From Lachnospiraceae bacterium (lineage in GTDB: Bacteria; Bacillota; Clostridia; Lachnospirales; Lachnospiraceae), in the NCBI GenBank assembly GCA_024699645.1, contig JAILPE010000051.1, positions 1 to 48,870 on the forward strand: a DNA stretch of 48,870 nt, written 5' to 3'. Positions within the stretch are counted from its first letter, which is position 1, and the number at the start of each line of letters is the position of its first letter. The position numbers and the translations under genes are program-made. Shown piece by piece: positions 25,093-33,228 of this stretch. The notes beneath the pieces were generated by a model that worked only from the letters and a program-made list of their open reading frames with translations, made no database searches and had not been told where the DNA came from.

Positions 25093-26406
25093 TCAAAAAT
25101 CCTTTAAAGAAGCGATGATCAATTCTCCCGAATCCGCTATTTCTTCAATGCTGCTGTCAAATCCGTTTTTTGAGAACAGGCAATAGCTGCATTTTTTGAT
25201 ACCTGCCTGCTGTGCAAGAGCCTTAAGTTCGGCGAGAGCTTCTATTGAAGCGATCTCATCGTTAAAACTGCAAAGGCCGCAGATCATATTCCCCTTACCG
25301 TCAACTCCGACAATGTCGATCGTACCTTTCTTACCATACCATGTCTGCCACTGCGAATAATTATGATCGAGTTTATCGTATTGAGACATCAGATCGAGAT
25401 ACTCTCTGCATACATCGGCAAAAAACGGTCTGAGGTATGTATTTAACACCGGTCCTATACATTCATCATAAATACTGCTGCCTTCTCCAAGCTCGATGCG
25501 CGTAATGTTCGGATAAACAAAAGCGTAATAGAAACTCAAAAGTGAATCGCTTATCCTGTAAAGGCCTTTCATAGTATTCTCGGCATTTTTTACATTCGCA
25601 GAGAACATTTTCTCAACAACATCGATCTCTATCAGGTTTTTAATATAAACGCTTATCTTGGCTCTCGAATATCCTGTCGCAAGGAACAGATCGTTAAGCT
25701 TTATAAGTCCTTTGCCGAGAGAAATCATAATCGTGTTGTACGAGCTAAGCTCTCTGAGTTCTTTTCGCAGTACGGCTTCAGGTTCTTCGAGCAAAGGTGA
25801 CTGGCGGGTCAGAAAAAGGTTGATGATATTGTCCCTGATGCTTTTAGACTTATCCCAAAGTGAAAGGTATTTAGGTACACCTCCAAGGACTGACCTTATG
25901 ATAATGCACTCTTCAACCGATTTATTCGGGAACCATTCGACCATCTGTGCAAACGAGATCGGCTGAATCTTTACAATCCCGGTTATAGATGAAGCAAAGT
26001 CCTTGTCAAGATCGATCATGCTGTTTTCAACGAAATTAATTGAAGAGGATAACATAAGTATCATGAACCTGCCGCATTGATCTGCATTAGAAAGGATATA
26101 AACAATATCGGACAGTATCTTTTTCGACTCTATATAATGGAATTCATCAAATATGACTACTGTTTTCTCTTCCTGTTTATAATTACCTTTTTTTATGTCA
26201 TCAAGCAATTCACTGACAAGCAGTTCGTGTTCTATGTCACCGGCCGGAAGGAACCTTTTGTATATCATTTTTTTGTTTCGGGCAAACTGAAGAGCAAGAG
26301 CAGTCTTACCTATTCCCTCTTTACCGTAGAGAACAAGCAGATTACTCCTGTCGGTAGCATATACCGATTCAAGGCTCTTTCGCTCTTCTTTCCTTCCAAC
26401 AAACAT
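25093..26406 (-). CDS. ATPase of the Arch_ATPase/DUF234 type with a degraded nuclease domain
   Basis: 437 aa. Walker A is GKEGIGKT at 28-35 and Walker B is VVIFDEFHY at 83-91, in a STAND-like AAA fold with the opening FVGRKEERKSLE. A winged-helix region follows at about 225-290 (LIKLNDLFLATGYSRAKISV). The C-terminal region is DUF234/PD-(D/E)XK-like: TIDIVGVDGKG (362-372) and GLCSFNDE (377-384). The glutamate before ID and the E/K of the usual GECKW are replaced by T, L and S, so nuclease activity is unlikely. No partner toxin is seen. The nearest genes are an SH3b membrane protein downstream and argS upstream. Confidence 0.82.
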   Translation of the reverse strand: MFVGRKEERKSLESVYATDRSNLLVLYGKEGIGKTALALQFARNKKMIYKRFLPAGDIEHELLVSELLDDIKKGNYKQEEKTVVIFDEFHYIESKKILSDIVYILSNADQCGRFMILMLSSSINFVENSMIDLDKDFASSITGIVKIQPISFAQMVEWFPNKSVEECIIIRSVLGGVPKYLSLWDKSKSIRDNIINLFLTRQSPLLEEPEAVLRKELRELSSYNTIMISLGKGLIKLNDLFLATGYSRAKISVYIKNLIEIDVVEKMFSANVKNAENTMKGLYRISDSLLSFYYAFVYPNITRIELGEGSSIYDECIGPVLNTYLRPFFADVCREYLDLMSQYDKLDHNYSQWQTWYGKKGTIDIVGVDGKGNMICGLCSFNDEIASIEALAELKALAQQAGIKKCSYCLFSKNGFDSSIEEIADSGELIIASLKDF

Positions 26407-26469
26407 TTTTTTGTAAACCCCTCTTCACCTTATCATCGTTAACCCGGCAAAAAATATTTTTCTTTAATG

Positions 26470-28236
26470 TCACATTCTGTCCGGAACTTTGATTCCAAGC
26501 ATATCAACACATTTTTCGACAACCTCAAGTACGATCTTAAGCAATGCGATCCATCTGTTTTTGATGTCAACATTTTCCTGTGTCACAATCCTGTTGTCAT
26601 GGTAAAAGCTGTTAAACAGATCGGATATCTCGTAGATATATGTACATATCTTATGAGGCGCTATTTCATCGGCCGCCTTTCTTATAGCTTCATGGAAACC
26701 GGCAACCGCAAGCCAAAGCTTCTTTTCCGAATCCGTGATATTCTCCGAACACTTAAGTGCGGATACAGAATCGAAATCATCTTTAACCGACAACTTTGAA
26801 AGAAGTGATTTGATCCTTACAAGTGTATAAAGAATATAAGGACCCGTATTGCCGTCAAACGATGTGAATCTGTCTATATCAAAGACGTAATCCTTTGTTG
26901 CCTGGTTTGAAAGATCGCCGTATTTTATTGCTGCGAGACCAACCATATCGCAGATCGATCTTTTTTCCGATTCGGGTATATCAGAATCCGCCATTCTTTC
27001 GGACACTTTATCAACGATACTGTTAATGAGATATTCAAGTCTGAGGACATCTCCGTCTCTTGTCTTGAAAGGCTTTCCGTCCGGTCCGTTCATTGTTCCG
27101 TTCCCAAGAAAAGTAAGCTTGGTGGAATCATCGACTATGCCGCCTTTTTTACATGTTCTGAACACCTGGTCAAAATGCAGTTCCTGTCTTTTGTCAACAA
27201 CATAAATGATCCAATAAGGGTCAAACAACTTTTTACGTTCATAAATAGTTGCTACATCGGTCGATGCATAAAGGAAAGCACCGTCTGACTTCTGTAATAT
27301 GCAGGGAGGCATTTCTTTCTGATCCGTATCTTCCTTAACATCAACAACCAAAGCCCCTTCGTCGATCCTTGCAAGTCCTTTGGCTTTGAAATCATCTATG
27401 ATCTCGGGTATATAGACATTTGCATCGCTCTCTTTTTTCCACAACTCAAAATGAACATTGAGATTATCGTAGTTCTTTTTAAGATCATTGATCGAAACAT
27501 CGAGTATATGCTGCCAAATCGCTCTGTATCCTCTGTGACCGTCCTGAAGCATCTTTGTTGCGTGTTTTGCCTCTTCTCTGTATGCATCATCGGTTTTTGA
27601 ATATTTACTTGCATACGGATATATCTCTTCGAGATCTGAGATAGTAAACGGCGCTTCTTTCGGATATTCTCCCGAAAACGAGTCGTCATAATAAGGAAGG
27701 TCGGGCTGTCTGCGTTTAAGCTCAGTAATAATAAGTCCAATCTGAAGTCCCCAGTCGCCGAGATGAACATCTCCGATCGCATCGTATCCGTCAAATGTAA
27801 GGATGCGTTTTACACTCTCTCCTATGATCGCGGGACGAAGATGTCCGACATGAAGAGGTTTTGCCACATTGGCACCACCGTAGTCAATTATAACTTTCCT
27901 ATTATTACCCTGAGCTTCGAAACCGAATTTTTCGTCTTCGAACATTCCTTTCACATGACCGAGAAGTGCTTCTGCTCCGATCTTAAGATTAATAAAGCCG
28001 GGAGCGGCAACATCTATCTTTTCAAAAAAACCGTTTTCAATCTTTTCCGCTACTTCACCGGCAATGGCAATCGGTGCTTTATGGTATTGTTTAGCGGCCA
28101 TCAGCGCACCGTTGCACTGGAATTCACAAAGATCGGGTCTGTTAGAAACGGTAACCACACCGAATTTTTCATCATATCCGGCATCCGTAAAGGCCTTTTT
28201 TATGATTTCTGAAATTGATTGTACAAGGGTTAACAT
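26470..28236 (-). CDS. argS: arginyl-tRNA synthetase
   Basis: 588 aa, full length. Residues 1-100 form the N-terminal Add1 domain. The class I HIGH motif appears as HVGH at 129-132 in NVAKPLHVGHLRP. Arginyl-type enzymes often lack a canonical KMSK and none is obvious here. The C-terminal anticodon-binding domain ends in IKVPDRM, the usual VPxRM tail. It charges tRNA-Arg. The ribosome binding site is TAGGAGGAA. It follows mgtE by 41 nt and no promoter is visible between them. Confidence 0.97.
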   Translation of the reverse strand: MLTLVQSISEIIKKAFTDAGYDEKFGVVTVSNRPDLCEFQCNGALMAAKQYHKAPIAIAGEVAEKIENGFFEKIDVAAPGFINLKIGAEALLGHVKGMFEDEKFGFEAQGNNRKVIIDYGGANVAKPLHVGHLRPAIIGESVKRILTFDGYDAIGDVHLGDWGLQIGLIITELKRRQPDLPYYDDSFSGEYPKEAPFTISDLEEIYPYASKYSKTDDAYREEAKHATKMLQDGHRGYRAIWQHILDVSINDLKKNYDNLNVHFELWKKESDANVYIPEIIDDFKAKGLARIDEGALVVDVKEDTDQKEMPPCILQKSDGAFLYASTDVATIYERKKLFDPYWIIYVVDKRQELHFDQVFRTCKKGGIVDDSTKLTFLGNGTMNGPDGKPFKTRDGDVLRLEYLINSIVDKVSERMADSDIPESEKRSICDMVGLAAIKYGDLSNQATKDYVFDIDRFTSFDGNTGPYILYTLVRIKSLLSKLSVKDDFDSVSALKCSENITDSEKKLWLAVAGFHEAIRKAADEIAPHKICTYIYEISDLFNSFYHDNRIVTQENVDIKNRWIALLKIVLEVVEKCVDMLGIKVPDRM

Positions 28237-28277
28237 GTATTCCTCCTATTTTTAAGCAAACATCGCTTCGTTAACGC

Positions 28278-29618
28278 CTATGCATTAAGGCCAAGCATGA
28301 ATGTCGCAAAATTAAAATATATTACAAGCGAAAGTGCATCGACGATCGTTGTGATGAACGGGCTCGCCATTACGGCAGGGTCAAAACCGATCTTCTTGGC
28401 GATCATAGGCAAAGAGCATCCTACAAGTTTTGCAACAAATACCGTAACAACAAGTGTAAGACATACGACAAGAGCGATCATAAAAGAAACCCGGTCTACA
28501 ACAATCAGTTTCACAAAATTCGTAACCGCAAGAGTCGCACCGACGAGGAACGACACTCTTACCTCTTTCCACATGGTTTTGGGCAGATCATGAAATTCGA
28601 TCTCTTCAAGGGAAAGTGCACGAATGATTGAAACGGAGGCCTGGCTTCCCGCATTACCGCCGGTATCCATAAGCATCGGTATAAACGACGTGAGTACTAT
28701 CATCTGACCGAGCGCTTCTTCGAAATAACTTATTATCATTCCCGTAAATGTTGCGGAAATCATCAGAAGCAGCAACCACGGAATACGTTTTTTATACGTT
28801 TCAAAAACGCCTGTTTTTATGTAAGGCATATCCGTAGGACGGATAGCTGCCATTTTTTCGATATCCTCTGTTGCCTCTTGCTGCATGATGTCGACGATAT
28901 CATCGACCGTGATGATTCCGACAAGTCTTCCTTCGCTGTCAACAACAGGCATTGCAGAGAAATCATAATGCTGGAAATCTCTTGCAACATCCTCCTGGTC
29001 GTCAAGCGTATTGACCGAGATCACATGTTCCGTCATTATATCTCCGACCAGTGTATCGGGATCGGCAAGCAACAGACTTCTCAGAGTAACGGTTCCTTTA
29101 AGCTTTCTTGCCGCATCAAGGACATAACATACGTTGATCGTTTCTTTATCAATACCGTCATTCCGGATCTTTTCGATCGCCTGTGAAACCTTCATGCCTT
29201 CCTTAAGTCCCTCATACTCCGTCGTCATGAGGCTTCCTGCGGAGCTGTCTGGGTATTTAAGAAGTGCATTAATTGTACTTCGGGTTTGCGGACTCGTATT
29301 TGCGAGCAATCTTGTTACAACATTCGCAGGCATCTCATCCATAAGGTCGGCAGCATCATCGAACGAAAGGTTTTCGATGATACCGGCAGCCTCGCCGAGA
29401 GTAAACGTTACGATCATATGTTGCTGAACGTCGATCGGCAGATATGCAAACACATCGGCTGCTTTATCCTTAGGTAGAATCCTGAAGAAAGTAAGAAGCT
29501 CGTTCTCAGGCATTTCCTCGAGAACAGAAGCAATATCGGCTTCATTTTCCTCGACCGCGTATTCACGAAATTCCTTATAGGCTTTTCTTGAAACCAGTTC
29601 TTTCAGTTCTTCGATCAT
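28278..29618 (-). CDS. mgtE: magnesium transporter MgtE
   Basis: 446 aa. The N-terminal superhelical domain (about 5-125, with EMPENELLTFFRILPKD and MDEMPANVVTRLL) is followed by two CBS domains (about 130-255, with LVGDIMTEHVISVNT and GRLVGIITVDDIVDI). Five C-terminal membrane helices (about 280-440) contain the MLMDTGGNAGSQAS motif of the pore. It is a Mg2+-gated Mg2+ channel. A good promoter lies 35 nt upstream and leaves no room for an M-box riboswitch. Confidence 0.95.
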   Translation of the reverse strand: MIEELKELVSRKAYKEFREYAVEENEADIASVLEEMPENELLTFFRILPKDKAADVFAYLPIDVQQHMIVTFTLGEAAGIIENLSFDDAADLMDEMPANVVTRLLANTSPQTRSTINALLKYPDSSAGSLMTTEYEGLKEGMKVSQAIEKIRNDGIDKETINVCYVLDAARKLKGTVTLRSLLLADPDTLVGDIMTEHVISVNTLDDQEDVARDFQHYDFSAMPVVDSEGRLVGIITVDDIVDIMQQEATEDIEKMAAIRPTDMPYIKTGVFETYKKRIPWLLLLMISATFTGMIISYFEEALGQMIVLTSFIPMLMDTGGNAGSQASVSIIRALSLEEIEFHDLPKTMWKEVRVSFLVGATLAVTNFVKLIVVDRVSFMIALVVCLTLVVTVFVAKLVGCSLPMIAKKIGFDPAVMASPFITTIVDALSLVIYFNFATFMLGLNA

Positions 29619-29652
29619 GCGCCGTCACCTTCTCTCTTACCAAATCAGACAT

Positions 29653-29681
29653 ATTTTATCATTGTTTTCTTTTTTATTCAA
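29653..29681 (-). promoter_or_regulatory. promoter of mgtE
   Basis: On the minus strand, TTGAAT, 17 bp, then TAAAAT with an extended TGA before it. The leader is only about 30 nt. Confidence 0.6.
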
Positions 29682-29742
29682 CATAAAATTAAATAAAGGT
29701 TTAACAGATTACCTTTTTCCGCTACCGATTTACACGTCAAAA

Positions 29743-29781
29743 AACCCCTTTGCCTTACCTATGAAAGTAAGCAAAGGGGTT
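29743..29781 (-). terminator. terminator of the CNNM transporter gene
   Basis: AACCCCTTTGC and GCAAAGGGGTT pair, extended by TTAC/GTAA beyond a one-base bulge, and are followed on the minus strand by a TTTTTT tract. Confidence 0.85.
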
Positions 29782-29800
29782 CAGTCAAGTCCTGTATATC

Positions 29801-29872
29801 TTATTCTTTTTCTATAGCCTTATTCGGAGTGAGACTTTATTCTTTTTCTTCAACTTTATTCGGAGTGAAATT
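29801..29872 (-). repeat. 36-bp tandem duplication across the stop codon of the CNNM gene
   Basis: TTATTCTTTTTCT..TTATTCGGAGTGA occurs at 29801-29836 and again at 29837-29872. Both copies encode TPNK-x-x-EKE-stop on the minus strand, and the second lies in frame after the real stop codon. It looks like a recent duplication of the 3' end of the gene. Confidence 0.8.
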
Positions 29873-31129
29873 ATCCGGCAACTCTATCATTATCTTTTCA
29901 ACGGTGTTCTTTTCAAGAACAAGTACCGTATAAACAACACCGTCTTCATCTACGATCGATTCGCCCTCCGATTCGGGAATATCCTTCATCAAATGGATAA
30001 CATGACCCGCAATAGAATCATAATCATCAGATTTGATTGACAGTCCAACCACCTCGTTGATCTTGTCAAAATCGGTCTTTCCTTCAACGATATACACTCT
30101 GTCGGAAATCTTTTCGATCGGATCGAGCTCATCCGTGTCCGTTTCATCCCTGATCTCACCCACGATCTCCTCAATGAGATCTTCAATGGTTATAAGACCT
30201 GCCGTAGATCCGTATTCATCAAGAACGATCGCCATGGACTTGTATTCTTCTCTCATGTCAGCCATAAGTTCGCGTGTATTCTTAAATTCATACGTAAAAT
30301 ATGCTTCACGCATATACTTGGTAATATCAAACGGAGTATTTGGATCATACTTAACAAGTATATCTTTGGCCCATACAACACCTGTGATATTATCAATCGT
30401 CTCATGATAAACGGGCATTCTGGAATACATATGTTCACGTATTACTTCCAAAAGACCTTCGTAAGTAACATCATCCGGAACACACACCATATCGCCTGAT
30501 GTAACCATGATATCTTTAGCCGAAGTATCCCCAAAATCAACCACGTTGTTGATCATTTCACGTTCATCGTTTTCAAGGACGCCTTCTTCGCTGCTGACAT
30601 CAACTATCGAAAGAAGCTCATCTTCCGTGATTGCCTTTTCCTGTCTGTTCTTATCAATTCTGAAAATAAAGAAGAAAAAGTCAGATATCTTTTCAACAAC
30701 AAGAGTTATCGGGTAAAGCACCACCATTAAAAACTTAATGATAGGGGCATAATACCGGCATATCTTTTCGGCTTTGTTAGCTGCTATGGTTTTCGGCATA
30801 ACCTCACCAAAGATCAATATAACAAGAGTAAGAATTCCGGCTCCCAATCCGATATACTTTGAGTCGAACTGTACCGATACAAAAACAGTTGTCAAAGACG
30901 AAGCAGCAATATTAACAATATTGTTGCCTACAAGAACGGTACTGAGAAATCTCGAGGGGTCTTCGATCATACCGTAAATAAGCTTCGCACGTTTAGAACC
31001 GTCCTCAGCCTGGCTTCTGATCCTCAACTTGTTAAGCGAAGTAAATGCTGTTTCTGCCGATGAGAAAAATCCGGACAGAATAAGTAAAATAACTAATGCT
31101 ATCAGCTGACCCGCGACGTCAGGATCCAA
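29837..31129 (-). CDS. CNNM/CorC (HlyC) family transporter
   Basis: 430 aa. The N-terminal DUF21 domain has four membrane segments (about 8-150) and starts with ILSGFFSSAETAFTSLNK. Two CBS domains (about 205-330, e.g. VWAKDILVKYDP, IVLDEYGSTAGLITIED) and a CorC_HlyC domain (about 345-420) follow. Members export Mg2+ or Co2+ or affect ion homeostasis. The start codon is TTG with an AAAGGAGTG ribosome binding site, and a consensus promoter precedes it. The stop region is duplicated. Confidence 0.88.
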   Translation of the reverse strand: MDPDVAGQLIALVILLILSGFFSSAETAFTSLNKLRIRSQAEDGSKRAKLIYGMIEDPSRFLSTVLVGNNIVNIAASSLTTVFVSVQFDSKYIGLGAGILTLVILIFGEVMPKTIAANKAEKICRYYAPIIKFLMVVLYPITLVVEKISDFFFFIFRIDKNRQEKAITEDELLSIVDVSSEEGVLENDEREMINNVVDFGDTSAKDIMVTSGDMVCVPDDVTYEGLLEVIREHMYSRMPVYHETIDNITGVVWAKDILVKYDPNTPFDITKYMREAYFTYEFKNTRELMADMREEYKSMAIVLDEYGSTAGLITIEDLIEEIVGEIRDETDTDELDPIEKISDRVYIVEGKTDFDKINEVVGLSIKSDDYDSIAGHVIHLMKDIPESEGESIVDEDGVVYTVLVLEKNTVEKIMIELPDNFTPNKVEEKE

Positions 31130-31164
31130 TCAGATCACACTCCTTTTATCATGTAATGTTCGAA

Positions 31165-31193
31165 ATTATATAAGTTTTATACTACTTTGTCAA
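31165..31193 (-). promoter_or_regulatory. consensus promoter of the CNNM gene
   Basis: On the minus strand, TTGACA, exactly 17 bp, then TATAAT: a perfect sigma-A match. It separates the CNNM gene from the upstream OLD/kinase operon. Confidence 0.8.
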
Positions 31194-31209
31194 ATTATCG
31201 ACGTATTAG

Positions 31210-33189
31210 TCACATACGTTTCTTCTTTTTGTGTTTATCTCTTTTCGGAGAATCATCTATCTCCTCCTCAACCTTACGATTGGAGAAGTAAACAAAATCG
31301 TCGATGGAATTCAAAATATCTTCAAAATCGCTCCTCGGTGCTTCCTCGATATACCTTTCAAGGATCTTGTTTTCGTTTTCGCCTTTATATTTACCGTAGA
31401 ATATATCAAAAAGATTATGACCTCTTACATATATCTTTATCTTTTCGAGATTTCTCTTTATATCTTCCTTCGACTTGATGGTAATGCCGGTTATCTCCTT
31501 CATCCTTTTAACGCTTGAGAGTTTATATAAATATGCCCTGAATTTTTCCTGCAATATATTATAGAATTCCTCTTCGTTTTTAATAACGCCTATCTTAGCC
31601 ATTACCTTCGGATTAAGGAAGTAGTTTTCAAACGAATAATACTTGAGTACAAGTACGTTTTTTGGCTGAACTCTCGGAATGTTTCCAGAATCCTCCTGAT
31701 ATCTCGAATAATAATATGAGCAAAGCTGTTTAACGAGAGTTTCAGGCTTTTTACCGTCACTGTCTCTGATCATCAAAAATTGATCCTTAAGGTAAATCTG
31801 GTTGATATACTTAAGATTTGCGTATGTTTTGATGTTTGTACAGCTGTTTGTTGTAATGATCGATACACGCTGCAACCTTCCGTCTTCATCGTAAATCTCG
31901 GAGTAATACTTTTTAAGCAAGAGCGGCAATCTGTTGCTATCCTGCTTACCCTCGACAATAAAGACGAAGTTAACGTTCATGAGATCGTTCGCAGAGTATC
32001 CGAGATCATCAAGGATAACGTCTATATCGGGATCTTCGATCGCTGTTGTATAGTAATTGTCATCAAGTACTACCTGTTTTAACTGTTTAGACGTAAAGTT
32101 AAAAATCAGATTCGGTGAATGAGTCGAAAAGATAACCTGATTTTTCTTTGACAGCCTGTAAAGTATCTCACTCGCAACCTTCTGAAGCTGAGGATGAAGA
32201 TATATCTCGGGATCTTCGATCATAATGATACACGGCATAGTCCTTGAATCATCGAGATATGCTTCAAGCATTGAAAGAATGTATATGCTCTTTCCGCCGG
32301 CGCTTAAATGCTCGACCGAATCGGTTCCGTAACGATCTGATTTTATAACTGCGGTTCCGAGACTGAACAGCTCCGTCGGATTGATATTAAGCACAAATCT
32401 GAAATTCTGCTGCTTGCCGCTGTTACGCGTATAATACTTGTTGAGATTATACATAAACTCATCAAGATTAACGTTCATAAGTTTATATTCAAGCAGCTTG
32501 AAGGTCTGGGCTATCGTCATAGACTCGGGTTCTTTTGAAAGTATCTCGGGTATACAGTTAAAGCAGTTGGTACAAGGACACGAAGGATCAAGTATACACG
32601 ATCCGTGCTTGAGAGAACTCAACATATCCGATGTTTGAGCCGAAAAGATTTCGTTCTGTATCCCTTTTACATCTCTTGAAACATCGATAAAATGAACCTT
32701 GGGTATGATCTCGACGATCCTTTCGTTATTTTTGCTGAAACCGTCATAATAACGGACATTAAGATCTCTTTCGACAACATAAACGAATTTGACTATTCCG
32801 CCGTAATCTACCGGTTGGGTGATTTTTGTATAGTTCTCATATTCATCGGAAACTTCTTTTTTCAACTTTTCGAATGAAGGAAGTTCTTTTCTGAACTCTT
32901 CATACCACTTTTCGAAATTCTTATATTTGCTGATGACACCTGTTTTGTGAAACATTAATATATCATCGTTCGATAATTCAAGGTCGACAGCTATCTCAAT
33001 ATTCCTTTCACAGTCATTAAAGTCACCCGGCTTTACTTCATATTCTCCGGCCATCGCTCTGATCGCGTGCAGAATCGTAGTTTTACCTGTACTGTTTTTA
33101 CCGACGACGATCATCGCATTTTCAATGTTTTCGAGGACAAGCTCTTTTATGGTTTTGAAATTTTTGATGAATAACGACGTGATCTTCAT
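31210..33189 (-). CDS. OLD-type ATP-dependent nuclease (AAA ATPase plus TOPRIM)
   Basis: 659 aa from the ATG at 33189; the ORF track starts 3 codons earlier at a TTG only 3 nt from the AGGAGG site, which is too close. Numbers here follow the ORF track. Walker A is VGKNSTGKTT (32-41), the ABC signature HLSAGGKS (297-304), Walker B CIIMIEDPE (323-331), and an STH loop at 358-360. A TOPRIM domain follows with VEGKQD (E416) and RDSDG (479-482). The tail is Lys-rich. An unusual cluster of five cysteines lies at 201-215. OLD proteins are nucleases, some of them in Gabija defence, but no UvrD-like helicase is next to it. It starts 39 nt after the second hybrid kinase gene. Confidence 0.82.
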   Translation of the reverse strand: MKITSLFIKNFKTIKELVLENIENAMIVVGKNSTGKTTILHAIRAMAGEYEVKPGDFNDCERNIEIAVDLELSNDDILMFHKTGVISKYKNFEKWYEEFRKELPSFEKLKKEVSDEYENYTKITQPVDYGGIVKFVYVVERDLNVRYYDGFSKNNERIVEIIPKVHFIDVSRDVKGIQNEIFSAQTSDMLSSLKHGSCILDPSCPCTNCFNCIPEILSKEPESMTIAQTFKLLEYKLMNVNLDEFMYNLNKYYTRNSGKQQNFRFVLNINPTELFSLGTAVIKSDRYGTDSVEHLSAGGKSIYILSMLEAYLDDSRTMPCIIMIEDPEIYLHPQLQKVASEILYRLSKKNQVIFSTHSPNLIFNFTSKQLKQVVLDDNYYTTAIEDPDIDVILDDLGYSANDLMNVNFVFIVEGKQDSNRLPLLLKKYYSEIYDEDGRLQRVSIITTNSCTNIKTYANLKYINQIYLKDQFLMIRDSDGKKPETLVKQLCSYYYSRYQEDSGNIPRVQPKNVLVLKYYSFENYFLNPKVMAKIGVIKNEEEFYNILQEKFRAYLYKLSSVKRMKEITGITIKSKEDIKRNLEKIKIYVRGHNLFDIFYGKYKGENENKILERYIEEAPRSDFEDILNSIDDFVYFSNRKVEEEIDDSPKRDKHKKKKRM

Positions 33190-33228
33190 GAATGACAATT
33201 ACCTCCTTGATGATCGATCAATGATAAC

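Noticed and set aside
29619-29742. M-box (Mg2+) riboswitch upstream of mgtE
   Set aside because: The predicted promoter leaves a leader of only about 30 nt and none of the expected long paired architecture is present.
31210-33189. Gabija defence system
   Set aside because: A GajA-like OLD protein is there but no UvrD-type helicase (GajB) is encoded on either side.
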